From an uncultured Tropicimonas sp. (GTDB lineage: Bacteria; Pseudomonadota; Alphaproteobacteria; Rhodobacterales; Rhodobacteraceae): a stretch of DNA of 64,000 nt. The stretch lies in the NCBI GenBank assembly GCA_947497945.1, contig CANMIP010000025.1, forward strand, positions 1 to 64,000, given 5' to 3'. Positions 8,379 through 19,590 of the stretch are shown here, piece after piece. The notes beneath the pieces were generated by a model. That model made no database searches. It was not told the origin of the DNA and saw nothing but the letters and a program-made list of their open reading frames with translations. Within the stretch, counting starts at the first letter, position 1; every line of letters begins with the position of its first letter. A program made the position numbers and the translations under genes.

Positions 8379-9168
8379 CGCGGCCCTCGGATGCACGTAT
8401 CTGGATCGGGGCGAAAGTCTCGGTCTGGCGGATCGAGATCCGGCCGGCCTTCACCAGTTCCAGCGAGGCGGCAAAGGTCGCCGCCGTGGCCGTGCGGCGC
8501 CGCGCCGGGTCCAACTCCCACCCTTCGGGCAGGTAGGACATCAAATCCGTCCACTCGCCGGCATAGCCGACCAGCGGCTTGAGCCGTTCCAGCGCCTCTT
8601 CCATGGTGAACAGGTTCGCGCGGTCCATCACGAAGGGGCGGAAATCGTCCTTGGTGCGGATGCGGGCATAGGCTTGCATCAGGTCAAGCAAGGTCGCGGT
8701 CCAGGTCACGCTGCGGGTGCGCTCGACCACCTCGATCTCGCCGCGCACGAAGAAATCCTTGCCCTTCTGGTCCCGTGCCATGAGCTTGGCGGCAGCATCC
8801 CGCATCGCTTGCAGGCGTTCGAGCTGGTAGGCCAGATGCGCGGCCAGCTCGTCCCCCGAAGGCCCGTCAGCGCCCGGTTCGGGCGGCAGCAGCAAGCGCG
8901 ACTTGAGGAAGGCCAGCCAGGCGGCCATGACGAGGTAATCGGCGGCCAGCTCGATGCGCAGCGTCTTCGCCTTCTCCACGAAGGAGAGATATTGCTCGGC
9001 GAGTTTCAGCACCGAGATCTTGAGCAGGTCCACCTTCTGCGTCCGCGCCAACGTCAGCAGCAAGTCCAGCGGGCCCTCATAGCCATCGACATCGATGATA
9101 AGCGCCTCGGCGGCGAGCCTTTCGGCCACCGCTTCGTCCTTTACCGCCGATACCATGTCCTCAGCCAT
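8371..9168 (-). CDS. scpA: Segregation and condensation protein A
   Basis: 265 residues. ScpA is the kleisin of bacterial condensin and bridges the SMC heads. The diagnostic DGYEGPLDLLLTLARTQKVD motif is near the N-terminus, followed by LKLAEQYLSFVEKA and YLVMAAWLAFLKSRLLLP. The C-terminal winged helix ends FAASLELVKAGRISIRQTE. The frame is open upstream into nagZ, but the ATG at 9168 gives the family length and overlaps the nagZ stop by 8 nt. It overlaps scpB by 8 nt as well, implying translational coupling. Confidence 0.94.
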   Translation of the reverse strand: MAEDMVSAVKDEAVAERLAAEALIIDVDGYEGPLDLLLTLARTQKVDLLKISVLKLAEQYLSFVEKAKTLRIELAADYLVMAAWLAFLKSRLLLPPEPGADGPSGDELAAHLAYQLERLQAMRDAAAKLMARDQKGKDFFVRGEIEVVERTRSVTWTATLLDLMQAYARIRTKDDFRPFVMDRANLFTMEEALERLKPLVGYAGEWTDLMSYLPEGWELDPARRRTATAATFAASLELVKAGRISIRQTETFAPIQIRASEGRDV

Positions 9169-10177
9169 AGACTTCCCCGTCCAGAAGGTCGTGAAGTTCG
9201 GCCTCAACGGCCGGAATGTCAATCTCTTGCGGCGGCTGGCGGCGGTCCAGCGCCGAGTTCGCCCGCGCCAGCGCACGCGCCTCCAGCGCCCCGGACGCCG
9301 CCACGACAGCGCGCATCTCGTCCAGTTCTCCATTGCAGTGCAGCGCGACATCGCAGCCCGCCGCGATCGACGCCGCCGCGCGCTCGCCAACCGTGCCGTC
9401 CAGCGCCTCCATCGAGAGGTCATCGGTCATCAGCAAACCGTCAAAGCCGATCTCCTCGCGGATCAGCGACACCATGACCGGCGATTGCGTGGCCGGATGC
9501 CCGCTGTCGAAGGCGAGGTATTTCAGGTGCCCGGTCATGCCCATCGGAAGATCCGCAAGCGCCTTGAAAGGCGCAAAATCGATCTCGCGCAGGGCGTCGG
9601 CGGCGGCCTCGACAACGGGCAGGTCCTTGTGGCTGTCCGCTTGGGAGCGGCCATGGCCGGGGATATGTTTCATCACCGGCAGCACGCCGCCCGCCATCAG
9701 CCCCTCTGCCGCGGCGCGGGCGCCGGTGATGACGCTGGCAGCGTCCTCGCCAAAGCAGCGATTGCGCAGGAAAGGATGGGTCTCGGGCCGGGCAATATCG
9801 GCAGTGGGGACACAATCGACATCGATGCCGAGCGCCAGCAACTCATGCGCGATCAGGCGATAGCGCAGGAAGCTCGCCCGTGCGGCCGCCTCCAGGTCAT
9901 TCGCGCGGGCCATCTGGTCGAGCGGTGGATGCCACTGGCGCCAATGCGGCGGGCGAAGTCGCTGCACGCGACCGCCTTCCTGGTCGATCAGGATCGGTGC
10001 GTTGCGCCCGACGGCGTCCCGCAGGTCTGAACATAGGCGCGTAACCTGTTCTGGTGTCTCTATATTTCGCCCGAACAGGATTAAGCCCAGGGGCTGCGCC
10101 TCGGCGAAGAAGGCACGCTCCGCAGGCAGGAGCGCCGTCCCCCAACAGCCGAGGATCGCCGCCGAAAGCGCGCTCAC
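9161..10177 (-). CDS. nagZ: Beta-N-acetylhexosaminidase (GH3)
   Basis: 338 residues, a single-domain family 3 glycoside hydrolase. It removes GlcNAc from GlcNAc-anhydroMurNAc-peptides in cytoplasmic peptidoglycan recycling. Visible hallmarks are the KHIPGHG substrate/catalytic His loop (residues about 170-176), ILIDQEGGRVQRL and the catalytic aspartate loop LLMTDDLSMEA. There is no signal peptide. It overlaps the SPOR gene by 4 nt and scpA by 8 nt, so the four genes form a tight operon joining cell-wall turnover, septal binding and chromosome segregation. Confidence 0.93.
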   Translation of the reverse strand: MSALSAAILGCWGTALLPAERAFFAEAQPLGLILFGRNIETPEQVTRLCSDLRDAVGRNAPILIDQEGGRVQRLRPPHWRQWHPPLDQMARANDLEAAARASFLRYRLIAHELLALGIDVDCVPTADIARPETHPFLRNRCFGEDAASVITGARAAAEGLMAGGVLPVMKHIPGHGRSQADSHKDLPVVEAAADALREIDFAPFKALADLPMGMTGHLKYLAFDSGHPATQSPVMVSLIREEIGFDGLLMTDDLSMEALDGTVGERAAASIAAGCDVALHCNGELDEMRAVVAASGALEARALARANSALDRRQPPQEIDIPAVEAELHDLLDGEVYG

Positions 10178-11328
10178 TTGGAGATAACCGGAATGCAGTC
10201 GGCCCGCTCGGCGACAAGCGCGGCGCAGAAACGCCGGGCGTCGGACAGGTCTTCGAAGCCCATCGCCCGCAGGCGCCAGAAGCTGCGCCCGCCGGCCTTG
10301 GCTTCGACCACGACCTGGGTCTTGTCGGCCATCAGCCCATCGAAACGGCCCGAGATCCGCTCCCAGCCCGTTTGCGCCTCGGCGGCGGAATCGAATGCGC
10401 CGAGCTGGACCATGCGGGTGCCGGCCGGCACGGCAGAGGCTTCCATCACCGCCGGACGCAGGGTCACGGTCGTCCCCATGGCTTCGGCAAGGGCGGCCTC
10501 GACCGCAGAGGCGGTGGCGTTGGCGGTGGTGGCGGTCGTTGTGGTGCGACGACTCGGGCGGGGGGTCGGTCGCGGTGAGATCTTGATGCCAGGACCGGTC
10601 ACAACGGCCTGCTCGGCCGCCTCTGTCTCGACGGCTTCTTGCGCGGCCTCCTCGAGCAGGCTGGTCGAAGCGCTCGCGGTCTCGGTGCCCGCCTCGGTCG
10701 CGGCGGGACTGGTGATCTCGGTCTCGCCGAGCGGCCGCTGGCCCGCGGTGCTCGCTTCCGCCAGCGCCAGGGCGCGGGCAACAGGATCGTCCTCGGGAAG
10801 CTCCTGGGTCAGCGCGGCAGTTTCCGGTGTCACATCCTGCGGCAGCAGCTCGGCATCGGCGGCCTCGGCGGCATTGCCGAGAACCGTTCCTTCCGGGGCC
10901 TCCAGCTGCGCCACTGGCAGGTCTTCATCCGTCAGGTCGACCGGCGGCGGCGCCAGCACGAGCCGCGCCTCGGGTTCGGAGGCCGTGCCAACGGCCTGAA
11001 CGTCATTGACCGCCAGCCCGGCATGGTCTGCCACCTGCCCGCCCGGGTTCTCCGGCGCGATCCGCACCGGACCATCCAGCGCGCGCACAACGGGTATGCC
11101 GTTCACGTCGCGCATGATCTGCTTGTAGCCCCAATAGCCCCCAAAGCCGATCACCGCGAGGGACAGCACTGCGCCAAGCGCATGTGCCGCAATACGAAAC
11201 CCGCCCGCGCCGCCGGCGCGATAGGCTTCTTCCTCACCGGGAATGCCGTGAAGTTCGAATTCTGGATATGCCTGTCCCTGAGCCACGTCCATGGCCCCGG
11301 ACCGCTGGGTTTGTCCCCGGTCCATCAT
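10174..11328 (-). CDS. SPOR-domain membrane protein
   Basis: 384 residues. A short cytoplasmic N-terminus precedes one membrane segment (about residues 46-66, AAHALGAVLSLAVIGFGGYWG). A long Ala/Glu/Pro/Thr-rich periplasmic linker follows, then a C-terminal SPOR domain (about 305-384: MVQLGAFDSAAEAQTGWERI and the FCAALVAERADC end). SPOR domains bind denuded glycan strands at the division septum, so a septal or peptidoglycan role is likely. The start could be Met1, Met2 or Met13. It lies 82 bp after argS and overlaps nagZ by 4 nt. Confidence 0.85.
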   Translation of the reverse strand: MMDRGQTQRSGAMDVAQGQAYPEFELHGIPGEEEAYRAGGAGGFRIAAHALGAVLSLAVIGFGGYWGYKQIMRDVNGIPVVRALDGPVRIAPENPGGQVADHAGLAVNDVQAVGTASEPEARLVLAPPPVDLTDEDLPVAQLEAPEGTVLGNAAEAADAELLPQDVTPETAALTQELPEDDPVARALALAEASTAGQRPLGETEITSPAATEAGTETASASTSLLEEAAQEAVETEAAEQAVVTGPGIKISPRPTPRPSRRTTTTATTANATASAVEAALAEAMGTTVTLRPAVMEASAVPAGTRMVQLGAFDSAAEAQTGWERISGRFDGLMADKTQVVVEAKAGGRSFWRLRAMGFEDLSDARRFCAALVAERADCIPVISK

Positions 11329-11410
11329 GCTCCGCCTCGTTACTCTTCCCGCGGAACGTCGTCAGACGCGTCGCGGGGCTTGCCTGCCAATGCCCCGCGA
11401 CGCTGTTAAA

Positions 11411-13156
11411 TCAGCGCATTTCTTCCATCGGGGTCACGCCCAAGATACCAAGACCGGTGGAAATAACAACGGAGACAGCGCGGGCCAGCGCGATTTTCGC
11501 CTGGCTCGTGGCAGGATTGTCCTCCTGCAGGAACCGCAGCTCCGGTTCGTCGTTTCCGCGGTTCCAAAGCGCATGAAGATCGCCCGCCAACTCATAGAGA
11601 TAAAAGGCAATTCTATGCGGCTCATTGGTCCGCGCCGCGATCTCCAGCAGGCGTGGCCATTCGGCAACCTTTGCCGCCAGCGTGATCTCCGCGGCATTGG
11701 TCATGCCAGAGAGATCCGCCGCGCCGAGCGTTGCGTCGTCAATGGCGATCCCCGCGGCTTGCGCCTTGCGCAGCACCGACTTGATCCGCGCATGGGCATA
11801 TTGGACGTAGAAAACCGGGTTGTCCTTGCTCTGTTCGAGCACCTTGTCGAAGTCGAAATCGAGCGGCGCGTCGTTCTTGCGGGTGAGCATGACGAAGCGC
11901 GTCACGTCCGGCCCGACCTGGTCGACCACGTCGCGCAGGGTGACGAAGGTCCCCGCCCGCTTCGACATCTTGAAGGGCTCGCCATTCTTGTAGAGCTTCA
12001 CCAGCTGGGTGAGCTTGATGTCGAGCGGCACCTTGCCGTCGGACAGCGCCGAGACCGCCGCCTTCATCCGCTTCACGTAGCCGCCGTGATCGGCGCCGAA
12101 CACGTCGATCAACGCATCGAAGCCGCGTTCCACCTTGTCGAAGTGATAGGCGATATCGGGGGCGAAATAGGTCCAGGACCCGTCGGATTTCTTCACCGGG
12201 CGATCCACGTCATCGCCATGTTCGGTGGACTTGAAGAGCGTCTGCTCGCGCGGCTCCCAATCCTCGGGCTTCTTGCCCTTGGGCGGCTCCAGCACGCCTT
12301 CATAGATCAGGCCCTTGTCCTCCAGCGCCTTCAGCGCCGCCTCGATCCGCCCTGTGCCATAGAGCGATTTCTCGGAGTAGAACTTGTCCATCTTCACGCC
12401 GAGCGCCGCGAGATCCTCGCGGATCAGCGCCATCATCGCCTCGGTGGCGAAATTGCGGACCTCCTGCAGCCAGACGCTCTCGGGCTGATCGACATAGGCA
12501 TCGCCCACCTTCTCCTTGAGCGCCTGCCCCGTGGCGATCAGGTAGTCGCCGGGATAGGTGCCATCCGGGAAGGCGACCTCCTGCCCATGCGCTTCCAGGT
12601 AGCGCAGATAGACCGAACGCGCGAGCGTATCGACCTGCCCGCCGCCATCGTTGATGTAGTATTCCCGCGTCACCTCATGGCCCGCGAAGGCCAGCAGGGA
12701 GGCCAGCGCATCGCCGAAGACCGCGCCGCGGGTATGGCCGACATGCAGCGGTCCGGTCGGGTTGGCGGAGACATATTCGACATTGATCCGCTTGCCCTGC
12801 CCCATCTGCGAGCGACCGAAATCATCGCCCTCAGCGAGCACGGCGCGGACCACATCGGCCCAGACGGAGGGCGCGAGCCGCAGGTTCAGGAAACCGGGGC
12901 CAGCGACATCGGCGGTGACAATCCGCGGGTCGGCCGCCAGCCTTTCGGCCAGCGCTTCGGCGATGTCGCGGGGTTTCTTCTTCGCCGGCTTGGCCAGCAC
13001 CATGGCGGCGTTGGTCGCCATATCGCCATGCAGCGGGTCGCGCGGCGGCTCGACGGCAACATTGTCGAAGCTCAGCCCTTCGGGCAGCAGACCCTCGGTG
13101 GCAAGCGCGTCGAGCTCTTGCGTGACCAGGGCACGGATATCGGCATAGATGTTCAT
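11411..13156 (-). CDS. argS: Arginyl-tRNA synthetase
   Basis: 581 residues, class I synthetase. The HIGH-type motif appears as HVGH in [20 protein letters not shown] and the second signature as [15 protein letters not shown]. The N-terminal Add-1-like domain and the C-terminal anticodon-binding helical domain ([15 protein letters not shown], then [16 protein letters not shown]) are both present. It probably heads or precedes the SPOR-nagZ-scpAB operon. Confidence 0.97.
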   Translation of the reverse strand: MNIYADIRALVTQELDALATEGLLPEGLSFDNVAVEPPRDPLHGDMATNAAMVLAKPAKKKPRDIAEALAERLAADPRIVTADVAGPGFLNLRLAPSVWADVVRAVLAEGDDFGRSQMGQGKRINVEYVSANPTGPLHVGHTRGAVFGDALASLLAFAGHEVTREYYINDGGGQVDTLARSVYLRYLEAHGQEVAFPDGTYPGDYLIATGQALKEKVGDAYVDQPESVWLQEVRNFATEAMMALIREDLAALGVKMDKFYSEKSLYGTGRIEAALKALEDKGLIYEGVLEPPKGKKPEDWEPREQTLFKSTEHGDDVDRPVKKSDGSWTYFAPDIAYHFDKVERGFDALIDVFGADHGGYVKRMKAAVSALSDGKVPLDIKLTQLVKLYKNGEPFKMSKRAGTFVTLRDVVDQVGPDVTRFVMLTRKNDAPLDFDFDKVLEQSKDNPVFYVQYAHARIKSVLRKAQAAGIAIDDATLGAADLSGMTNAAEITLAAKVAEWPRLLEIAARTNEPHRIAFYLYELAGDLHALWNRGNDEPELRFLQEDNPATSQAKIALARAVSVVISTGLGILGVTPMEEMR

Positions 13157-13326
13157 TCTTCAGGCTCCGCTGGCATTGCCGCGGGGTGTATCACGGGGGC
13201 GGGCCGCGTCAATGGGACCCGGCGCCCGCGGCAGGTCGATCCTGCGGGGACAGTTCCGAAGCCAAAGACCGCCCGAAGGGCTCAAGAGGAATGCGCCGAA
13301 GGCGCGCAATCTGGCAGCCGGCCGGA

Positions 13327-14475
13327 TCAGCCGTGGCCGACAATCAGCCGCGCATGTTCCTGCAGGGCGAAACGATCCGTCATCCCGGCCACGTAATCCG
13401 CCACGACCCGCGCCAGCGCCGTCGCGCCCTCCGCCCGCGCCACGTCCTCTTGCCAGGCCGCCGGCATCCGCCCGGGATTGCCCATGAAGAAGGGAAAGAG
13501 CTCCTCCACGATCCGGGTCACCCGCGCCCGCTCCTCCATCACGCTCGGCGCGCGATACATGCGCGAGAAGAGGAAGGCCCGGATTGCCTCGATCTCCTGC
13601 CAGACAGGCTCCGAGAAACACACCACCGAGTGGCCGAGATCGCGCAGAGCCTGCGCGTCACGTGCCCCGGACTCCGCCAACAGCCGCCGTGATGTGTCGA
13701 TCACATCCGTCACCATCACCCCGAAGACCCGCCGCAGAGCCTCGTGCCGCCGACGCTTGTGGTCAAGCCCCGGCCAGGTCGCATCGACCTCCGCATAGGC
13801 CGGCCCGACAATCGGCAGGGTCTGGACCTCCGGGTCGGTGAAGAGCCCGGCCCGCAACCCGTCCATCAGGTCGTGGTTGTTATAGGCGATGTCATCAGCC
13901 AGGGCTGCGACCTGCGCCTCGGCGCTGGCATGGGTTCCCAGCTCAAGATCGTGGATCCGGTTGTACTCCTCGAGCCCGTAAGGCAGCGGCCCCAGTACCG
14001 GGCCGTTATGCTTTGCGATCCCTTCCAGCGTCTCCCAGGTCAGGTTCAGCCCGTCGAAACCGGCATAGTGCCGCTCCAGCGCCGTCACGATGCGGATGGC
14101 CTGGGCGTTGTGATCGAAACCGCCATGCGGCGCCATCAGCGCCTGCAACGCGTCCTCGCCCGTGTGGCCGAAGGGTGGGTGGCCGAGATCATGGGCGAGC
14201 GCGACAGCCTCGGTCAGCTCCTGGTTCAACCCCAGCGAGCCAGAAATGGTCCGCGCCACCTGCGCCACCTCGATGGAATGGGTCAGGCGGGTGCGGAAAT
14301 AATCGCCCTCATGCTCGACGAAGACCTGGGTCTTGTGTTTGAGCCTGCGGAAGGCCGAGGAATGGATAATACGGTCGCGATCTCTTTGAAAAGGAGAGCG
14401 AAAGGTGCTCATGGCTTCTTCATGCAGCCGGCCACGGCTGGCGGCGGGATCGCAGGCATAACGGGCGAGGGTCAT
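13327..14475 (-). CDS. dgt: Deoxyguanosinetriphosphate triphosphohydrolase-like protein
   Basis: 382 residues from the ATG at 14475. HD-domain dNTP triphosphohydrolases cut dNTPs to nucleoside and triphosphate. The metal-binding residues are visible in TRLTHSIEVAQVART, then LAHDLGHPPFGHTGEDAL and the later DDIAYNNHDLMDGL. The length fits the shorter bacterial dGTPase-like group rather than E. coli Dgt. The frame is open further upstream, but that part overlaps the divergent Fe-S carrier gene. The two genes are divergent with a 78-bp gap. Confidence 0.92.
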   Translation of the reverse strand: MTLARYACDPAASRGRLHEEAMSTFRSPFQRDRDRIIHSSAFRRLKHKTQVFVEHEGDYFRTRLTHSIEVAQVARTISGSLGLNQELTEAVALAHDLGHPPFGHTGEDALQALMAPHGGFDHNAQAIRIVTALERHYAGFDGLNLTWETLEGIAKHNGPVLGPLPYGLEEYNRIHDLELGTHASAEAQVAALADDIAYNNHDLMDGLRAGLFTDPEVQTLPIVGPAYAEVDATWPGLDHKRRRHEALRRVFGVMVTDVIDTSRRLLAESGARDAQALRDLGHSVVCFSEPVWQEIEAIRAFLFSRMYRAPSVMEERARVTRIVEELFPFFMGNPGRMPAAWQEDVARAEGATALARVVADYVAGMTDRFALQEHARLIVGHG

Positions 14476-14553
14476 GGGAATCCTTGTTGAGCCGGTCCAA
14501 GCGCCATATATCCGGGATAGACGCGAATGGCGACGGGACATAAGAGGCATTTC

Positions 14554-14877
14554 ATGGCATTGACCCTGCCCCCGAGAGTAACAGAGCGCGCCTTCGAGCG
14601 CCTGGCCGAGATCGAAGCGGCCCCGAAAGCGCTGCGCGTTGCCGTCGAAGGTGGCGGATGCTCGGGCTTTCAATACGAGATCACGCTGGACGAACCCGGC
14701 GCAGATGACCTTGTCCTCGAAGGGCTGGGGCAAAAAGTGGTGGTCGATTCCGTCTCCCTGCCCTTCCTCGAGAACGCCACAATCGATTTCTCGGACGAAC
14801 TGATCGGCGCGCGGTTCACGGTTGAAAACCCCAATGCCAGCTCCTCCTGCGGCTGCGGCATCAGCTTCTCCATGTAA
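14554..14877 (+). CDS. erpA: A-type iron-sulfur carrier protein (ErpA/IscA family)
   Basis: 107 residues. A-type carriers deliver Fe-S clusters to apoproteins. The three conserved cysteines are present: one in GGGCSGFQYEIT and two in the C-terminal SSCGCGISFSM. The ATG at 14554 (MALTLPPRVTERAF) is preferred over the one at 14527, because an AGAGG ribosome-binding site precedes it and homologues begin there. Which A-type carrier it is (ErpA, IscA or SufA role) cannot be settled from sequence alone; it is not in an isc or suf operon here. Confidence 0.88.
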   Translation: MALTLPPRVTERAFERLAEIEAAPKALRVAVEGGGCSGFQYEITLDEPGADDLVLEGLGQKVVVDSVSLPFLENATIDFSDELIGARFTVENPNASSSCGCGISFSM

Positions 14878-14971
14878 GCCCTGATCACGAGGGGTTTTTC
14901 TTCTCGCGCTGCCTTCGCCCATCCCGTAGCCTCACCGTCAGGGACCGAACAGGATGGGAGGGGATTTCCCG

Positions 14972-15631
14972 ATGGGTGACCGGATGTCGGAGCTGCGATG
15001 GGGCACGCTGCTGCTGCTGCTTGTCTGCGCTATCCTGCTTGAGCCCCTGATCGGAACCTCGCGTATTGCCGAACTGGCCAGCCTTGCATTGTTCGAAACC
15101 TCGGTGCTCGGGGCAATCTTCATGAGCGCCGAGACCCGCCGGGTCCAGCAGGTCGGCTTTGTGCTGGCCGTCACCTGGTTTGCGGCCAGCGTTGTCGCCG
15201 TTCTCGAATACGAGGTCGGCAGACTGGTTGCCTGGCTCTCGGTGATCCTGGTGTTCGGCGCGCTGACGCTCACATTCCGCAACATGATGCGGCGCGGGCA
15301 AAGCGACATGGACACATTGCTCGGCGCAATCTTCGGCTACCTGTTGCTGGCGATGGCCTGGGCGATGCTCTACGTCCAGATCGAACGCTGGTGGCCGGGG
15401 TCCTTCTCGGTGCCCGAACAGAGCGATATCTGGGCCTCGATGCTCTATTACAGCCTCGTGACCCTGACCACGCTGGGCTATGGCGACGTCTTGCCGGTCT
15501 CGGACATCGCGCGGATGGCGGCCGGGTTCGAGGCGGTGGTCGGCGTGCTTTATATCGCGGTCATGGTCGGGTCCATCGTCTCCGGACTGCATGACCGCCG
15601 AACGGAAGAGCGTCCTGATCCGCCGGCCTGA
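14972..15631 (+). CDS. Potassium-channel-type membrane protein
   Basis: 219 residues from the ATG at 14972, which has a GGGAGGGG ribosome-binding site; ATGs at 14954 and 14984 are alternatives. Several hydrophobic segments occupy residues about 12-135. A pore loop follows with the potassium filter TLTTLGYGD (about residues 164-172) and a last membrane helix (VVGVLYIAVMVGSIVSGL). No cytoplasmic RCK/TrkA domain is fused. It resembles the ion_trans_2 group with four N-terminal helices and should form a tetrameric potassium-selective channel. Confidence 0.85.
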   Translation: MGDRMSELRWGTLLLLLVCAILLEPLIGTSRIAELASLALFETSVLGAIFMSAETRRVQQVGFVLAVTWFAASVVAVLEYEVGRLVAWLSVILVFGALTLTFRNMMRRGQSDMDTLLGAIFGYLLLAMAWAMLYVQIERWWPGSFSVPEQSDIWASMLYYSLVTLTTLGYGDVLPVSDIARMAAGFEAVVGVLYIAVMVGSIVSGLHDRRTEERPDPPA

Positions 15632-15740
15632 ACCGAGGGGCTTTCAGAAGGCGCCGAGATGGGGGCAGCGTCCGTTTCGCGTCCATTCGCCATCCGGCCG
15701 CGCAGCCCCCGGCCCCGCAAGAGCAATTCGCCCCCGCAAA

Positions 15741-15767
15741 AGAAAAAGGGGCGCCCGGAGGCGCCCC
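15741..15767 (-). terminator. Terminator downstream of nrdJ
   Basis: GGGGCGCC and GGCGCCCC (15748-15755 and 15760-15767) form a perfect 8-bp stem with loop CGGA. An A-rich run precedes it on the plus strand, giving a T-rich tail on the minus strand. It lies about 130 nt after the nrdJ stop codon. The rest of the 269-bp gap shows no gene. Confidence 0.6.
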
Positions 15768-15900
15768 GTAAGTTTGGCTTATCAGGCTCGGTTTTTTGTA
15801 CCGCCCGGTTTTCTGCCTGCGGCCTGATCCGCCCTCGGGGCGAGCGCACCCGCCCCCGAACCCGCACCAGCCTGGGGAACAGGCCGGCGTGGTATTGCTC

Positions 15901-18900
15901 TTAGCTACACCCGCTCGTCGACCCGCAGGTGTTGCATTTCATGCAGGTGCCGTTGCGCACCAGCGTGTAGTTTCCGCACTCGCCGCATGCCTCGCCCTCA
16001 TAGCCCTGCATGCGGGCCTTGACGCGGTTATCCATCGTCGTGATGGCGCCGACCGAGGTCTCTGCGACGGCCTGAACCTCCGGCACCAGCGTCTGAAGCG
16101 TGGCGAGCGGGTCGGTGGCACCATCGAGTGCGGTGCCACCGACCATGCTCTCAACACCGCCCTGAAGTACAACCAGCTCTTGGGGTAGCCGTTTGCGCAG
16201 GTAGCCGGTGGAGGAAATCTGCTTGAGGACCTGGAGGGACTTGCTGGCAGCAGATTCCGAGAGTTCGGTGATGTTGTTGACGCCTTCGTTGTAATCGCCC
16301 TTGCCGAGATCGTCGAATGTGTGGCCCGAGGGCTTCACATGCGCGAGGTCGGTGCGGTCGAGATAGGAGACCGCGAGTTCGCGGAAGATGTAGTCGAGGA
16401 TCGACGTCGCGTTCTTGATCGAGTCGTTGCCCTGCACGATGCCGGCCGGCTCGAACTTGGTGAAGGTGAAGGCGTCGACGAATTCCTCCAGCGGCACGCC
16501 ATATTGCAGGCCAACAGAGACCGCGATGGCGAAGTTGTTCATCATCGCCCGGAAGCCCGCGCCTTCCTTGTGCATGTCGATGAAAATCTCACCGAGCTGG
16601 CCGTCCTGGTATTCGCCCGTGCGCAGGTAGACCTTGTGGCCGCCGACATTGGCCTTCTGGGTGTAGCCCTTGCGGCGCTCCGGCATCTTTTCGCGATGCG
16701 ACCGGACGATCTCCTTCACGATCACCTTCTCGATGATCTTCTCGGCCAGAACCTGTGCCTTCTCCTGCGGCGCGCCGGTTTCCAGGATCTCCTGCGCTTC
16801 CTCGTCATCCTCGACAAGGGCGGAGGCCAGCGGCTGGCTCAGCTTGGAGCCGTCGCGATAGAGCGCGTTGGCCTTGGTGCCGAGCGACCAGGACAGCTCA
16901 TAGGCTTTCTGGCAATCCTCGATGGTGGCGTCATTGGGCATGTTGATCGTCTTGGAGATCGCGCCCGAGATGAAGCTCTGTGCGGCGGCCATCATCTTGA
17001 TATGGCTGTCGACGGAGAGGAAGCGCTTGCCCTTCTTGCCGCAGGCATTGGCGCAATCGAAGATCGCGTAATGCTCTTCCTTCAGATGCGGCGCGCCTTC
17101 CAGCGTCATCGTTCCGCAGACATGGTCGTTGGCCGCGTCGATCTGGGCCTTGGTGAAGCCGAGATCGGTCAGCATGTCATAGGAGGGATCGTTCAGCTTC
17201 TCGGCCGGGATGCCCAGCACATCGGTGCAGAATTCCGCACCCAGCGTCCACTGGTTGAAGACGAAGCGGATATCGAAGGCCGCGGCCAGTTCCTTCTCGA
17301 TCTTGTCGATCTCGACCTGCGAGAAGCCGTTGCCGGCAAGCGTCGTATGGTTGATGCCCGGGGCGTTGCCGAGCGAGGCATGGCCGACCGCGTAGGAGAC
17401 GATCTCGCCAATCTGCGCGGTGCTGTAGCCGAGCTTTTCGAGCGCGGCCGGGACCGAGCGGTTGATGATCTTGAAGTAGCCGCCACCGGCCAGCTTCTTG
17501 AACTTCACCAGCGCGAAATCGGGCTCGATGCCAGTCGTGTCGCAATCCATCACGAGACCGATCGTGCCGGTCGGCGCGATGACGGAAACCTGCGCGTTGC
17601 GGAAGCCGTTGATCTCGCCGAGGCGCAGCGCCTCGTCCCAGGTGCTGCGGGCCAGCTCGTTCAGGCTCTTGTCCGGGTTGGAGGCGTGGTCGAGCGGGAC
17701 CGGCTTCACGGCGAGCTGCTCATAGCCTTCCGCGCTGCCATGGGCGGCGTTGCGGTGGTTGCGGATGACGCGCAGCATGTGCTTGGCGTTGCGCTCATAG
17801 CCCGAGAAGGGGCCAAGCTCGCCGGCGATCTCGGCCGAGGTCGTGTAGGCCACGCCGGTCATGATCGCGGAGAGCGCGCCACAGAGGGCCCGGCCCTCGT
17901 CGCTGTCATAGCTGTAGCCCATGTTCATCAGCAGCCCGCCGATATTGGCATAGCCGAGGCCGAGCGTGCGGAAGTCATAGGAGAGCTGGGCGATTTCCTT
18001 GGACGGGAACTGCGCCATGGTCACCGAGATTTCCAGCGTCAGCGTCCAGAGGCTGGTCGCATGCATGTAATCCTCGGCCTGGAACACGCCGTCCTTGAGG
18101 AAGGTCAGCAGGTTCATCGAGGCCAGGTTACAGGCCGTGTCGTCGAGGAACATGTACTCGGAGCAGGGGTTGGAGCCGCGGATGGCGCCATCTTCCGGGC
18201 AGGTATGCCAGGCATTGACGGTGTCATGGAACTGGATGCCGGGATCGGCACAGGCCCAGGCGGCGTGGCCGATCTGTTCCCAGAGATCGCGCGCCTTGAT
18301 GGTCTTGGCGACCGAGCCGTCGATGCGGCGCAGCAATTCCCAGTCGGCATCGTCCTGCACGGCCTTCAGGAAGGCGTCGGTGACGCGGACGGAGTTGTTG
18401 GAGTTCTGACCGGAGACGGAGCTGTAGGCTTCGCTGTCCCAATCGGTGTCATAGGTCGGGAACTCGATGCTGGCATAGCCCTGGCGGGCATATTGCAGCA
18501 CGCGATTGACATAGGTCTCGGGGATCGCAACCTGCTTGGCCGACCGGATCGCCTTTTTCAGCGAGGGGTTCTTCTTGGGGTCGGTGGCGTCGGCTTCGTC
18601 GCCATCCCACTGGCCGATGGCGTCGAAGATCTCGTTGAGCTTGGCTTCATGCATCTTGGAACCGGCCACGATGGAGGCAACCTTCTGCTCCTCCTTGACC
18701 TTCCAGTTGATGAACTCCTCGATATCGGGGTGATCGGCGTCGCAGATCACCATCTTGGCGGCGCGCCGCGTGGTGCCGCCGGACTTGATGGCGCCTGCGG
18801 CGCGGTCGCCGATCTTCAGGAAGCCCATGAGACCGGAGGACTTGCCGCCGCCCGAGAGCGACTCGCCTTCGGCGCGCAGCGAAGAGAAGTTGGTGCCGGT

Positions 18901-19590
18901 GCCGGAGCCGTACTTGAACAGGCGCGCCTCGCGGACCCAGAGATCCATGATGCCACCCTCATTCACCAGGTCGTCGGAGACGGACTGGATGAAGCAGGCA
19001 TGGGGCTGCGGATGCTCATAGGCAGAGTTGGACTTGGTCAGCTTGCCGGTCTTGTAGTCGACATAGTGGTGCCCCTGGCTGGGTCCGTCGATGCCGTAGG
19101 CCCAGTGCAGGCCGGTGTTGAACCATTGCGGGCTGTTCGGCGCGGCCCGCTGCGTGGCCAGCATGTGGCGCATCTCGTCGAAATAGGCGCGCGCATCGGA
19201 TTCGGCGGTGAAGTAGCCGCCCTTCCAGCCCCAGTAGGTCCAGGCGCCGGCCATGCGGTCGAAGACCTGGCAGGCCGAGATCTCGCCGGTGAAACGCTCG
19301 TTCTCGGGCAGCGCCTCCAGAGCCTTCTCGTCCGGAACCGAGCGCCAGAGAAACTCCGGAACGCCCTTTTCCTTGACCTTGCGCAGCTTGGCGGCAACGC
19401 CGGCCTTGCGGAAATACTTCTGTGCGATCACGTCCGAGGCGACCTGGCTCCACTCGGCCGGCACCTTGATGCCGTCCAGCGCGAAGACGGTGGTGCCGTC
19501 AGGATTGCGGATCTCTGATTTCGTCGTGGTGAAGGCCAGCCCGGCGTAGGCATCTTCTCCGGCCTTGGTAAACTTGCGATCGATCTTCAT
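15901..19590 (-). CDS. nrdJ: Vitamin B12-dependent (class II) ribonucleotide reductase
   Basis: 1229 residues, the long alphaproteobacterial form. It reduces ribonucleotides with adenosylcobalamin as radical source and needs no oxygen. Visible marks include [33 protein letters not shown] (active-site region) and the glycine-rich substrate loops. The cysteine-rich C-terminus ([18 protein letters not shown], then CGSTSGCS) supplies redox-active and probably zinc-binding cysteines. It stands alone, with no nrdA, nrdB or nrdR nearby. Two NrdR-like boxes lie about 205-250 bp upstream. Confidence 0.97.
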   Translation of the reverse strand: MKIDRKFTKAGEDAYAGLAFTTTKSEIRNPDGTTVFALDGIKVPAEWSQVASDVIAQKYFRKAGVAAKLRKVKEKGVPEFLWRSVPDEKALEALPENERFTGEISACQVFDRMAGAWTYWGWKGGYFTAESDARAYFDEMRHMLATQRAAPNSPQWFNTGLHWAYGIDGPSQGHHYVDYKTGKLTKSNSAYEHPQPHACFIQSVSDDLVNEGGIMDLWVREARLFKYGSGTGTNFSSLRAEGESLSGGGKSSGLMGFLKIGDRAAGAIKSGGTTRRAAKMVICDADHPDIEEFINWKVKEEQKVASIVAGSKMHEAKLNEIFDAIGQWDGDEADATDPKKNPSLKKAIRSAKQVAIPETYVNRVLQYARQGYASIEFPTYDTDWDSEAYSSVSGQNSNNSVRVTDAFLKAVQDDADWELLRRIDGSVAKTIKARDLWEQIGHAAWACADPGIQFHDTVNAWHTCPEDGAIRGSNPCSEYMFLDDTACNLASMNLLTFLKDGVFQAEDYMHATSLWTLTLEISVTMAQFPSKEIAQLSYDFRTLGLGYANIGGLLMNMGYSYDSDEGRALCGALSAIMTGVAYTTSAEIAGELGPFSGYERNAKHMLRVIRNHRNAAHGSAEGYEQLAVKPVPLDHASNPDKSLNELARSTWDEALRLGEINGFRNAQVSVIAPTGTIGLVMDCDTTGIEPDFALVKFKKLAGGGYFKIINRSVPAALEKLGYSTAQIGEIVSYAVGHASLGNAPGINHTTLAGNGFSQVEIDKIEKELAAAFDIRFVFNQWTLGAEFCTDVLGIPAEKLNDPSYDMLTDLGFTKAQIDAANDHVCGTMTLEGAPHLKEEHYAIFDCANACGKKGKRFLSVDSHIKMMAAAQSFISGAISKTINMPNDATIEDCQKAYELSWSLGTKANALYRDGSKLSQPLASALVEDDEEAQEILETGAPQEKAQVLAEKIIEKVIVKEIVRSHREKMPERRKGYTQKANVGGHKVYLRTGEYQDGQLGEIFIDMHKEGAGFRAMMNNFAIAVSVGLQYGVPLEEFVDAFTFTKFEPAGIVQGNDSIKNATSILDYIFRELAVSYLDRTDLAHVKPSGHTFDDLGKGDYNEGVNNITELSESAASKSLQVLKQISSTGYLRKRLPQELVVLQGGVESMVGGTALDGATDPLATLQTLVPEVQAVAETSVGAITTMDNRVKARMQGYEGEACGECGNYTLVRNGTCMKCNTCGSTSGCS

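Noticed and set aside
16321-19518. Plus-strand open frame of over 1000 codons opposite nrdJ
   Set aside because: Same mirror-frame effect; nrdJ on the other strand has full family similarity.
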